From positions 5,146,882-5,210,881 of the forward strand of contig OZ025869.1 of assembly GCA_964019415.1 (NCBI GenBank): a DNA stretch of 64,000 nt, written 5' to 3'. The position numbers and the translations under genes are program-made. The notes beneath the pieces are model-generated. The model was not told the origin of the DNA and made no database searches. It worked only from the letters and a program-made list of their open reading frames with translations. Within the stretch, counting starts at the first letter, position 1. Each line of letters begins with the position of its first letter. Below are positions 22,413 to 33,376 of this stretch, piece after piece. The stretch comes from Ianthella basta (taxonomy: Eukaryota; Porifera; Demospongiae; Verongiida; Ianthellidae).

Positions 22413-24999
22413 ATGGCGGAGGGCGGCAATACTGTAGGAGTTCCTACTAGCGAGCCATCTCCCACTCTTACCAGTTTGCATCAGGTCGTTAAGGAAAAAA
22501 TTGAAGTGTGTAGGTGGACGCACAAGCAACTTAGTGAGTACTTGCAGCAGCTGTACCCCGGAAGTAGGGGTTACAGCGTCCGATCTCTAGAGAGATATTG
22601 CAGTGAAGCGGACATTCATAGAACAAGCCGCCTGAGTGAGTATCATGTTGACATACACGTTTCTCAAGCAATGCAAAGGGTAAGTAGCTATAAATGCATG
22701 CAGTAAGCCTACCTGTTTTTCTATTCTTCATACATACTAGCTATAGGGGGCCATTGAGTAGACTCCTCACCTAGTATAACAGCTAAACAGTGTAACTAAC
22801 ACTGCACGCCACTCTCATGTGATTTGCTTTGTTTAATTGTTTTGTTCTGTTTGGTATTTTGTTCCATACATACTATTGGACACTTGTTGAAGAACAATAC
22901 AGAAAATCTAGAGTTGTACAATGCCGTACACATCAAACAAAGAGCACATGGCTAAAATAGCTGTATAGCTGTGCCATGCAGCTAACCCTTTTTTGTTCAA
23001 TTTTCTCAACATATAGGCTGGACCCGTCTATGGTAGGAAGACTATGACAGGGTTGCTTGCTAGTGAAGGCATTCGAATTGCTGAGAAGAGAGTAGGAAAC
23101 TCAATGCAAAAGATAGCTCCACGCCAGCACCAAGCAAGGCAGATGAATGTCGCTCGGCAACTCAATCCTATTCCATACAAGGCTAATTACTTTAGCCAAA
23201 AGCTGCATATTGACCAAAATGAGAAGTTAGTTATGTATGGCGTGACACATGCAATGGCCATTGATGGGTACAGCAGGAAGATTGTCTCCTTCATCACCAT
23301 GCCCATTAAGAACTGTGTCGAGATACTCATTCACATGGCTAGGTATGACTATACAATTCAACCACCACCATGCTATTATATATATATATATATATATATT
23401 ATTCTTAGATATATACTTACAGTTCAGGATTAGAGGAGTTTGCTGCATTTTCTGCATGTTCTAATTTATGTTCAATTATATTGTTAATTTATTCATTAAA
23501 ATTTTCTCATTAATCATTCATTAATTTAAATTTTCTGCCATCATTCTATTTATGATCATTGGATCGATTATTTATTCCATTAATGTATCATTAAAAATAT
23601 ATATATATATAATTATTATTTTTCTGAACATAAATTCATTGATCTGCACTCCTATTGTTTATACTACACTTGCAATATTATAACTTACAATTCAGAATTG
23701 CTCATATCCATTGCACAAGCTGTATAATGTATAAGTGCTTGACAACTTGGTCAAGTGTCAGCTATGAATGGTAGTAGTAACATTACGTACATAGATTGTG
23801 TGCAAGTTGTTATTAAATGCTGCATGTGACATGGATGTAATCAACTGGTATCATGCATATGCTTCTAGACCAATTGCATTGCAGTATGGGATTTGGGACA
23901 CAGTCAGGATGGATCAGGGCAAGGAGTGGACATTGCTGCTATACCTGCAAGAGCTGTTGGCTGACTATCGTTTAGACAAGTCTAAAGCACCACACATTCA
24001 AACGACATCAAAGGAGGTCAGTGTAGTTAGTTAATAAATTTACTAATCACTGCACTTGCTAAAGTCTAACCTACTGTATAATACTTGCTTAATTTCACTT
24101 TTTATTTCTGTGAAGAACCATATGGCAGAAAGGATATGACCTGAAATAAACAGCAGAGTCAATTATCCAATCAAGAGTGCTTCAATGAGCATGGAAGAAT
24201 CTGGTATCATCAGTCTGGATGATCCACTGCATCAGTTTTGTGTTTCATACTGCACAACTAGGGTAGCTAGTGCAGGCGCAGAAACAGCCATAGCTGCATG
24301 GAATGATCATCCCATACCCAGTGAGTTTAAATTATTAAATATACAGCAGTTGATGTTATATTTTCATATAATGACATTTGTACTGAACCAGACTTCTATA
24401 TTATATGAATTATGCAGGCAAAGGCGTCCCTAATGTACTAGCATTCCAAAACTGCAGAACCTTTCTGCTTGCTGCGGAACTGGTTCCTGAGGCTGATGAT
24501 ATAGTGAGAGACTTTGAGGCTCAAGGTGGAAGAATTACCAGGTTTCCCCCATTTGGAAATGATCCATTAGTCAATGAGCCTGAGCTGCTGGAAGAGCGTG
24601 AAAGACAGCATTCACATCAATGGCAAGAATACCAGGAAATCTTCCAGCTATTAGTGAATGGAAACTCAGGTCCTTTCTCTGCATGCATTCAACAATTCAT
24701 TGTCATCACGCAATCATTAAGGACTGATCACTAATTCACCTCCTTATTTATGTACATTATGCTCCTTTTTACATACAGAACATGCATCTTGTGTTGCAAT
24801 TGGTTCTGTCTGTGAAGTGGTAATTGACTATCTAGCTGTGCTGCATGAACAAACATCCTGGAGATGTGTGATACACCATAATGCATGTAGCCAGCTGCTT
24901 CAGACATACAGGAACAAACGGCAAGCTAAACATATAAAAATGACAACCATTGGATTCTGCACATGTGATAGCTATATAGCTTTGGACATAGATAGATAG
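22413..24999 (+). pseudogene. Retroviral-type integrase (DDE) gene, six exons, one TGA
   Basis: Exons read as 22413-22679, 23017-23342, 23869-24016, 24116-24320, 24418-24669 and 24779-24999. All have GT..AG introns and compatible phases. The protein has an N-terminal helical region (RWTHKQLSEYLQQLYPG, YSVRSLERYC) and YGRKTMTGLL. The integrase core follows: SQKLHIDQNEKL with the first Asp and AIDGYSRKIVSF, VRMDQGKEW with the second Asp, and NHMAERI with the catalytic Glu. A TGA at 24137-24139 follows ERI exactly where relatives have Trp (xRxERLW), and the frame then continues (PEINSRVNYPIKSASM). It belongs to the rve-like family of stand-alone integrases seen in many copies in animals and fungi. 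It may be one gene of a two-gene transposon with the divergent RING-like gene. Confidence 0.8.
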
Positions 25000-25010
25000 A
25001 TAGATGAATT
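24986..25010. repeat. (GATA)n at the 3' end of the non-LTR element
   Basis: A GATA run of about four to five units lies just downstream (in the minus direction) of the retrotransposon ORF. Short tandem repeats of this kind commonly terminate non-LTR elements, so it probably marks the 3' end. Confidence 0.5.
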
Positions 25011-25185
25011 ATTTCAAACAGGAGTGCTGCATCCACAAGAGTGGGTTTTCATGCAGGTCCTGAACAGTACAGATACAAGCATAGGTATATATACACACAT
25101 AGGCAATTAAATAGCTAATAAATAATAGATAAATAAACAATGAATTTCAGGGTCCAGATAAGTAAGACATAGCTATAGAGTTGAG

Positions 25186-28100
25186 TTACAGATTCAAAAT
25201 TGCATGCTTAAAGGATTTCACACTTGATAATTGTCTAATACTTTGCGGTAGTTGATTGTACTGTAAGGCACCTTGGAATTCGAACGATTGTCTGTACATT
25301 TCTGTGCGAGGTTGCGGAAGGTGGAGTTTGTCGGCTCCTCTGGTGGATGAGTAAGTACACGAGTTCTTGATGAACTTTCCTGATAGATAACTGGGAGCCT
25401 GCTTGAGGACACACCGGTGGACCTGGCAGAGTGTTGCATTGTGTCGCCTCCTGTGGAGGGTGGTCCACCCAAGTTCGTCTCTGAGGGGGGCACTTGGTGT
25501 TCGTGGAGGCTTGTTCAGTACCACTCTCATTCCATAATTCTGTACTCTCTCCACACTTTGGGCGAGGTTGGAACTGCAGGGGTGCCAGATCACCTGGCAG
25601 TAGTCCGCATACGGCAGGACTAGTGCGTTGTACAGCATCCGTTTGGTCGAGAGGGGGAGGTAAGCACTGACTTGTCTTATGCTAGCAATTGCAGCTAGCA
25701 TCCTTCTCCGCACTGCTCCTACATGGGACTTCCAACTCAGGTCGTGATCAATAGTTACTCCCAGATACTTGACAGATTCCTGCCAAGGGATGGTTGTCCC
25801 ATTGACTTGGACCTTGATCTGTTCTGCCCGTGACCTGGCGGCCCGCCTGCTTAGTACCATCATTTGGGTCTTGCTTACATTCATTGTTAGTTTGTTAGAC
25901 ACAATCCAGGTGGCAATGAGCTGGAGATCATCATTAATGGCATGTGTCACACAATCAGGATCCTGGTTTGCATAATAGATGGTAGTATCGTCGGCATATA
26001 GGTTGATGGTACAGCTGGTGACTACAGTAGGTAAATCATTCATGAATACCAAGAATAGCAGTGGGCCAAGAATGGAACCTTGTGGTACCCCTCTTGAGAC
26101 TGGGGCCCAATCAGAGTAAGCTCCATTTACCATGACTCTCTGCTGCCTGCCTGAGAGATAGTTTGAGAACCATTGGTGCTCTCCGTTCAAAATGCCATAG
26201 GCTGAAAGTTTGTCAAGGAGTAGGTTGTGATCGATAGAATCAAAGGCCTTACTCAGGTCAATCATTGCAGTTCCGACACATTCTCCACGGTCAAGCGATG
26301 CTCTCCAATCATCAACAGTCTTGAGTAGCAAGTCCTGGGTGCAATGGGCGGGACGAAAGCCTGATTGACTGGGATGGAGCAAGGAGTTCTCTGTCAGGTA
26401 GGTGTAGAGCTGCTTGTGAACAAGAGACTCAAAGACTTTGGCTATGACTGGGAGAACAGAGATGGGTCTGAAGTCAGATGGCTGACATGCTACTGTACAC
26501 TTGGGGACTGGTGTGACATTTGCCCTCTTCCACTCTTCTGGGATTTCACCACCAGCCAGGCTCTGGTTAAACATCTTAGCCATGCTCGGTGCAATGGCTT
26601 CAGCAACCATGCGTAGGAGACGAGCTGATACTCCATCCACTCCAGTTGATTTATGCACATTCAACCCTTTTAAAGCAGCCAGGATGTCATCCTCTTCAAG
26701 AGGGTGGAAAGTGAATTCTGACTTGGCCTGGTGCAATGCAGGTGGTGTACAATGATGGGCAGGTTGTTTAGCTGAATTGGTGAAATAGGAGTTGAGCTGG
26801 TTCGCGATCTCCCTGATTGATGTGAGAATACCAGAGCTGGTCTCTAGCTGGGTTATGCCACTCTTCACTTTACGACCTAGGGCTCTGTTCAGCTCATCCC
26901 ATAGTTTCTTAGGTTGCCTGGACGTGTTTTTGCAGACTCTCTCAAAATGATCTTTCTTGGACTCCCTCAGGTTCATTTTCACTGCATTCCTCAATCTACG
27001 ATAAGTCTCCCAGTCCTGTTCATCCCGTGTCTTCCTATACTTATTGCGATAGTAGTTCCGAGACTTCATCATCATACGGATGTCAGCAGAGATCCACTGG
27101 TGGCTGTGCTTTCTTGGCCTTATCCTGATCATAGGGGCATGTTTGTTTACAATCTTCATGAAGAGAGTCTTCCAATAATCCCATTTGTCATCCATAGAAT
27201 CGAAAACATCCATGACTCCCCAGGGGGCCTCCTGCAGATCAGTTAGCAAGGTGTCCACATTGCACTTCTTAAAAGACCGAATCTCCTTAACAGGCTGTGT
27301 AGGTCTTCTAGTTCTCGCTGATCTAGATGCATAAATTAGCATATGGTCACTACCTGCTAGTGGGGTGACTCCAGAAGTGTAGCACATGGGAGCAGAAACA
27401 AAACAGAGGTCGATGAGAGTCTGTGACTGATTAGTCACCCTGGTAGGCTCGGAGATGAGCTGAGAGAGTTGGTGTTCCTCCATAATCGCAGTGAGGTGCT
27501 TCGTGGTTGCATTTGGTGCCAGGATGTTGCAATTTAGGTCCCCCATTATCATCAGTTCCTTTCGTTCACTTGCGGCTTGTTCAAGCACATCAGACAGGTC
27601 TTCTAAAATGCATTTAGCAGAGTTGGGGGGGCGATAGATGTGGCAAAGCAAAATGGTAGACTTCTCGATGCGTAGCTCCAGCCATACAGCTTCAATGTGG
27701 TCACGCTCCAGATCTTCCCTCCTGTGGCTTCTAATGGAGACAGGGACTTGAACCAGGATGCCTCCACCCCTTAGTCTCGCGTAGCCAGACCGCTTCTCCC
27801 CTCCAGTTTATATTATGACGTCATCGGTCGGGGAAAAGGGTCTGGTACATTGCCTATGCGCCGCTTGTGCAGAGACCCCCCGGAAGAGGGTGGTTATAAT
27901 TGCATTCTCGCCCACGCGTTACCAGGCAACCGCCCGCCCACAACTACCGGTGTTGCACAAGCCGTGGCAATGAAAGCCATGATTTAATTGGCGCTGAGTT
28001 TTTAGCCTTCGCAGTTCGAGCGATTTCTCTTGCCAAAGCCTTTTCGTAGCAGCCTGCTATACGCCGATCGAGTCGTTAGCACCGTATGTGCACGTGTTGA

Positions 28101-28695
28101 CAGCAATGCATGCGTACGTACGGTTAGTAGCAGTGCCCTGTGATCGATTCCGCCTTCGGGAGAGACTAAATTCGTACGGCGCGGCGAAGGAGTCCCTTCG
28201 TACGTGCGCATTCCCTTCGTACGAGCGAATTCCCTTCGTTCTCTCGCCCAGCAATCACGACCCAGTGTTTACGCAACAGCGGTAGTCGTTGGTGGGCGGT
28301 TGCTGGGCGACGGGAGGTGTGGAATGCAATTATAACCACCCTCTTCCGGGGGGGTCTCTGCACAAGCGGCGCATAGGCAATGTACCAGACCCTTTTCCCC
28401 GACCGATGACGTCATAATATAAAATGGAGGGGAGAAGCGGTCTGGCTACGCGAGACTATCCACCCCTACCATATCTCCTATCCTTTCGGTATAGCTTGAA
28501 ATTCTCCACTGTTACGGCAGCATCGGTCACAGAGCTGTCCAGCCAAGTTTCACTGATGCCAAGGATAACCGAGCATTCACTTCTGCTGAGAAAGTCTGAG
28601 ATCTCATCCAGTTTGGATGTCAAAGACTGGACATTAAGATGACAGAAAGCATATCCATTGGATGGACATTTGGACATTGCACTTCGGACACTCAT
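25186..28695 (-). CDS. Non-LTR retrotransposon ORF2 (endonuclease + RT), split by a MITE
   Basis: The frame 27651-25186 (821 residues) continues openly upstream to about 27775 and resumes at 28695-28468 after a 687-bp MITE insertion. Removing the MITE and one 9-bp duplication leaves a single reading frame. The N-terminus is an apurinic-type endonuclease: HLNVQSLTSKLDEI, ISETWL (catalytic Glu), IMGDLNCN, and GSDHMLI with the Asp-His. The reverse transcriptase has STGVDGVSARLL, SDFRPISVLPVIAKVFE, IDLSKAFDSIDH, GVPQGSILGPLLF and LYADDTTIY (YADD), then a C-terminal NLAQSVERVQN thumb and tail. The organisation fits the CR1/L2/jockey group. No ORF1 is seen upstream, so it may be 5'-truncated. Apart from the MITE it looks intact, implying recent activity. 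Confidence 0.92.
27772..28458. mobile_element. 687-bp MITE with long TIRs and 9-bp TSD
   Basis: Ends TAGTCTCGCGTAGCCAGACC (left) and its reverse complement (right) begin TIRs that are nearly identical for about 137 bp and remain recognisable for about 185 bp. The element is flanked by a perfect 9-bp duplication TCCACCCCT (27763-27771 and 28459-28467), characteristic of Mutator-like elements. The interior is CpG-rich with three short repeats based on CCCTTCGTACG (about 28192-28240). There is no ORF of significance, so it must have been moved by a transposase from elsewhere. Confidence 0.93.
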
Positions 28696-29082
28696 GTGCC
28701 ATGCTCACAATTACAACACACACACATACACAGTTGAATTTGGTCATTGATATCGCCCACACCACCATGCAATGCCAGCCAGTGTATGTGAATGGGATCG
28801 GACCACATATTGCATGGATCCCTTGGTGCCCACCACACTGTTGACATCACCTGGTGATTATGGGGCAAGCATTGTTCACGTATCGACAATACACACATGC
28901 GCACATGGACAAACATTGATACACAGACACACACACACACTTAGCTAAAAGAGTAATCTAAACACAGAAAGTTGACATATCACGTGCCACGTGATCGAGT
29001 GCAGACTTCAAATCGCGATTGGGACAAGGAACCTCGAAAGCACTGTGTACTATAAGGATGTACGACTGCAGTGATGCCACCA
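28696..29082. other. CA simple sequence and inverted copy of the 18.9-kb repeat
   Basis: 28710-28735 and 28921-28941 are CA-rich. 28942-29055 (TTAGCTAAAAGAGTAATCTA ... CACGTGCCACGTGATCG ... AACCTCGAAAGCAC) is the inverse of the dispersed repeat at 18851-19450. A CACGTGCCACGTG double E-box-like motif lies at 28981-28993. Confidence 0.6.
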
Positions 29083-29301
29083 TCATTGCTCCACAGCAGC
29101 AATTATACAGTACACCAACCTTGGGGAGGGGATTCTGTACTGACTACTAGTACAGCCCTGCTGCGGCGATTCGTCCAGCACAATCGGGTCTTGAGCCGTG
29201 CCACGAATAGGCGATGCTGGTGGAAAGACAAAAGCGTCCTCTGGCTCTTGTTTCACACTAATTGGGCTCCAGTCAAGAGGGCTCCACTGGTCGTCGCTCA
29301 T
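29083..29301 (-). CDS. Small hypothetical ORF divergent from TTC36
   Basis: The 72-residue ORF starting at 29301 (MSDDQWSPLDWSPISVKQEP) contains a VKQE sumoylation-type motif and a Pro/Ser/Asp-rich low-complexity stretch (PIRGTAQDPIVLDES). It may be a first exon of a nuclear protein, but no downstream exon was found. It is divergent from TTC36, with starts 256 bp apart, so the two could share a promoter. Confidence 0.3.
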   Translation of the reverse strand: MSDDQWSPLDWSPISVKQEPEDAFVFPPASPIRGTAQDPIVLDESPQQGCTSSQYRIPSPRLVYCIIAAVEQ

Positions 29302-29557
29302 CCTCGAAGGTGCATACGCGCTACGGACGCTATACGAATACGGCCAACTCGGCGATTAATATACACAGTTCCATAAGTGATTCCAGCTAAATGTCCAGCT
29401 GGGAGGACCAGCGCATGACAGCCTTGTGACTTCCTCGTGATCCGCCCCCTGATCCGTGATCCGTGCGCGTTTTACAACATCCCCGTGACGTCATGGGGCA
29501 CGAGTGGGCCATGAGGTAGGTGAACAACAGGGTGAACAAAGTGAACTCTCAACAAGG
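29302..29557. promoter_or_regulatory. TTC36 upstream region
   Basis: This 256-bp region is rich in CpG compared with its surroundings. It contains GTGACGTCA at 29486-29494 (a CRE-like TGACGTCA core) and direct CCGTGATCCG repeats near 29440-29465. It likely serves as the TTC36 promoter and perhaps a bidirectional promoter. Confidence 0.4.
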
Positions 29558-32500
29558 ATGTCGGGCGGCGATGAAGGCATCCTTGAGGCCATATTTAACC
29601 CTACTTCTGCGATCTACTCCGTCAGTGAGCCTGAAATACAGGTAAGACCACCATTTGTTGGCTGTGTGTTGATTATTGTCCCATTAGTATCGCAAAGGTA
29701 GTGTTCCAGACTACTAAAGTCCTTGGGGGCGTTTTAGCAGCTCTTCTCGGAGTGATGTCTTTGTTAGATGTTAATGAGGAATTTGTAACAGTGGCAGACC
29801 GCATTGATCTAGTGCAGTGGGTGTTAGGATACAGAAGGTGAAGTTATGCTGTGCGTGAAGTACGATGTATTGTATGTTTTTTCGTAACCGCTTTTTCTGC
29901 GGCAAGATTGCGTCAGCATTTAAAAATGGAGGCTGAGAAAGTGGTCGGTTAGGCGAGACTAGTTTGCTAGGGTACTCAGATGTGTCCTTATAGCACACCA
30001 TATAGCAAACCTCTCTACTCTGAGTGTATCTTTTTCCTAAGTTCTGGGGACTGATTGTGTATCGTCACGCACACACCTTTGGGTGCCCCATTCTAGCGCT
30101 TCTTTACTTACCCCTTAACGTAGAGTAATAGCCTAATTGACCCCAGCGTAGCCAGCCTATCTTCCGCCGTTTGTATTCGCGTTTCACCTGCACAGGTAGA
30201 AAAGGGGTATGGGTACTAAGTCCAGAACAGCTGTGTGGAACGTCAGGCTTCTGGCTGACAGCCAACAACTAATTGGTACCTTATATGGTAGCTAAATTAA
30301 CATCCGCTTAGTGACATGGGAAACTGAGCATGTGGTCTTCTTCAGGGCGAAGAAGCCATCTTCGCCCTGAAGAAGACCAGAGCATCTGGTCGAAATGTCG
30401 GCAAGGTTTTCAACCCTGTTGTGAAGCTGGTATTAGAGAACCAACCCTTTCTGATGCCTGAGCCAGCTGAGAAGCCCTCACTTTAGTGTAGTTACTAGTT
30501 GGTGGAATGTGGCTTATATGTAGGAAACACTGTTGTAATGGTTGTTTCAGCGAAGCCTGGGGTCTTAACTATGGCTGAGAAATTTCTCCTTACAGCACTG
30601 CTGTAAGGAGAAAGGCTGTAAGCTTGACCATGCTTCTTGTACTGCCTATTTTTTGATATAAGAGGTTGACGAATGAACAAAGCAAGGCTGTCACTTGGTA
30701 GTGCTTCAGTTTGAGTGATGAGCTGCTTGCACTTGGAAGTGTACCACTATGACCATGTAATTATCTAAAGTGATGTATTTACCTTTCTGTCTTGTTGGCA
30801 CCGAATTGCTCCAGCATCATCGGCATCGTTGCCAAATTAAATGGCACTTACTCCCCTGTTCCTGTTCCACTGTACTATATGTGCTCTAGTACTGTTCCTT
30901 CAGTTCAGCTATAGCATGGGAAGAGCTGAACAGCAGGAATGGCTATACAGTGAAGTTAGTAGAGCCTGGAATACCGCTATCATTCACCAGTGGAAGCAAA
31001 CTTTGCACAGACGTTTACACTGTAAGTCACTAGTCCTGCTGCTAAAACTCGTGTGCCTTGTTTTTCCTGGCACGTCTGTAAGGCTATTTGAAGGACTTCC
31101 TTGTACCATCTGGTGCCTTTTGACTGGAATAGTCCATAGTTCCGTTGTGATTAGCAATTAACTCTGAGGTTTAGTAAAAGACTGTTCTGTGTATAATTGC
31201 CCATTAAAGGTGCTATGTTGTGTCTGGCACCTATGATTGAATACACTCTTGACACTGCTTATTGGTTTAGAGATATTACAATACAACCACTAAGAGTACC
31301 ATCATGTAACAAGCACTCCGCCATATCTATTTCATTCCAGATTACGTATGTTTTAAGAATTTAGTTGTAGTCTTGTTTTGAATCTTAAGTGTAACTGTAT
31401 TCTAATAGTACAGTGAAAGGGTGACTGTGTTGCGATGGACACTTCACAGGATAAGGTTTGAAGGGAAAGTAGCTGCATACCTTCTCGGTTCTGAAATCCT
31501 ACCTACCTATTTTCCAGTGAACAGTATTAATGATCCTCTGGTTGCTGTGCATGTCTCACAATGGGTTCTACAAAGTGCAGTGCCTGATTTGATGCTGTAC
31601 AGTGTACTGATCCTTGCATTCTTTATGTATTAGAGAATGCAAGGTTGTTCCATATTCCTTGTACATTGGTAGAGGGTGAAGTCTGAGTGGAAGGAGCTAC
31701 ATTCGAAGACCTTAAGTACAACCTGTCGAAACAAGTCATTGGGCCTTGCTGTGCTTACACTTATTATCCTTTCCTTCTCAACCATTAATCTAGCAACAAT
31801 CACCTCAAGTATAGTTTATATGGGCTGCGGAGCGAGTGGTTGCTGGCGGGGTGTCGTAGCTCAGTGGCTAGAGCACTGGCAGCTAAAGCCAGATGTCCTG
31901 GGTTCAATTCCTGGTGGTGCCACTTTCTTTGCAGCCCTAAGTCAATTCAAAGGTCTACGGACAGTAATGACGCTGATCGTGACTTGTTTCGACATGTTGC
32001 CTTTAAGATCTTCAGATGTAGCTCCTTCCAATCGGGCCTTGCTGTGCTTATGCTTATTATCCTTTCCATCTCAACCATTTCTACGCAGCGATTATCCTTT
32101 CATCTAGCAATAGTGTAATGAATTAGTGCACTAGTTGTATTTTTGTTTTTCTTCGTTACACGCCAGCCAAAACTTCACTGTAGCTAAATAAATCATAAAA
32201 ATTTGGCTAGTGCATGACAAGGTGAAGCATGGATATTCTACTTAGGCACTCAGGCCTTTACAATGTTGTACTGTTGTATCCCTGTTTGTCAGGCACAGAA
32301 TGGTGATGCAGCTGAGGCATATGCATCTGGGAACTTGTTGATGGCCAAGGACCTCGAATTAGAAGGAGTAAAGTGTGCAGAAAATGGGGACCTACCCCGA
32401 GCCCTTGAGTTGCTGACGGAGGCACAGAAGATGTCCTCAGATTATGCTTCTGCGTACAACAACCGGGCCCAGGTAAGCTCGGCCAGAATCTTATTAGGGA

Positions 32501-33376
32501 TTAGCTACTTTCTCCTCTGCCCTAGCAGCTTTATAGTCATTTCAAGCATTTCAGACCTATTGAACCCATAGAATTGTACCCGGGCATTGCCGTCTGATAG
32601 TTCCCCATCAAAAGAATCTATGTTAAGTTTTAAGAGATTATTACCCAACATGTGCCTTCTCTTTACAGTGATCATCCTTGTATCATCCATTGTCTTTTCC
32701 ACTGCAGGTGTATAGGCTAATGAATGATGTTCCCAGTGCTCTTACTGACCTTGATAAAGCCATTCAGCTCAGTAGAGGTACGTGCCGCCATGGAATGTGT
32801 AGTATTAATTGTGCAGTGGTATTGTAATGTAATATTGAAACACATGGACTGCTCTTCCTACTTTTTTAACCTTTTCTGATAATATAGCATACAGGGTCAC
32901 TGTGTTTGTGGAGGCAATACAGCATCCTTATTTCTTGATTTTCTGGGATCTATTTGATATACGTATATATCTGTATTGTACTGAAAGTGTACAAAGGATG
33001 TGGGTTGGTTGAGTTGGTTTTCCACATTTTGTAAGCAGTCGGAGTAAAGTTTAAACTATTGGAAAAGCAGCCAACTATTTGTTTCTTATGGCATGCTGTA
33101 GTACCGTGTACACATGGTTGTGCTCTTGTTATGGTATTGTTTCCCTGTCATTTATCAGGGGTTGGTATTGTTGCGGAGCAGGCATACACGCAGCGTGGTA
33201 TGATCAGAAGGCTGCAGGAGCAGGAGGATCTGGCTTATGAAGACTTTCAGAAGGCAGCACATTTGGGAGGGGTCTTTGCACGCCAACAATGCACTCAGAT
33301 GAATCCGTATGCTAAGTTATGTAACCAAATGCTCAGAGATGCTTTTGGAAAGTTGCAAGGCAATGAAATGAAGTGA
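29558..33376 (+). CDS. TTC36: Tetratricopeptide repeat protein 36 homologue, four exons
   Basis: Exons 29558-29641, 32293-32472, 32708-32777 and 33159-33376 join in phase into a 183-residue protein plus stop; human TTC36 is about the same length. The N-terminus carries ILEAIFNP, the conserved start of the family. Tetratricopeptide repeats follow: LELEGVKCAENGDLPRALEL, SSDYASAYNNRAQVYRLMND, VPSALTDLDKAIQLS, and QAYTQRGMIRRLQEQEDLAY. The C-terminus, GGVFARQQ ... MNPYAKLCNQML, matches the FARxQ...NPYAxLCNxML signature. All donors are GT and acceptors AG. The TPR fold is a protein-interaction scaffold; in mammals TTC36 is known from liver and kidney. Intron 1 is 2.65 kb and holds a tRNA-like sequence and repeats; introns 2 and 3 are short. 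This is the only clearly intact host gene in the window. Confidence 0.93.
30328..30374. repeat. 20-bp-arm hairpin with retroelement-like tail
   Basis: GGTCTTCTTCAGGGCGAAGA and its exact reverse complement are separated by a few bases in TTC36 intron 1. The flank GAAATGTCGGC resembles the 'GAAACGTC' tails seen near the ends of some retroelements, but no coding part is present. Confidence 0.5.
30584..30614. repeat. Perfect 15-bp-arm hairpin
   Basis: TTTCTCCTTACAGCA, a single C, then TGCTGTAAGGAGAAA. A perfect inverted repeat in TTC36 intron 1. Confidence 0.75.
31850..31922 (+). tRNA. tRNA-like sequence, anticodon CUA (possible SINE head or pseudo-tRNA)
   Basis: A complete 73-nt cloverleaf can be folded. 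The acceptor is GGTGTCG with TGGTGCC, all pairs formed with several G-U. The D arm is GCTCAGTGGCTAGAGC, the anticodon stem CTGGC/GCCAG closes the loop AGCTAAA, and the T arm is CTGGG TTCAATT CCTGG. The A box (TAGCTCAGTGG) and B box (GGTTCAATTCC) are good pol III promoters. The anticodon reads CUA (amber suppressor) and position 33 is G instead of the nearly universal U. No run of four T follows. It is therefore more likely a tRNA-derived repeat or pseudogene than a working tRNA. It is flanked by direct repeats of about 45 bp (31740-31785 and 32035-32080). Confidence 0.5.

Noticed and set aside
25218-27246. Other-frame ORFs across the 25-28 kb retrotransposon
   Set aside because: Overlap a clear 821-residue RT frame and show no motifs.
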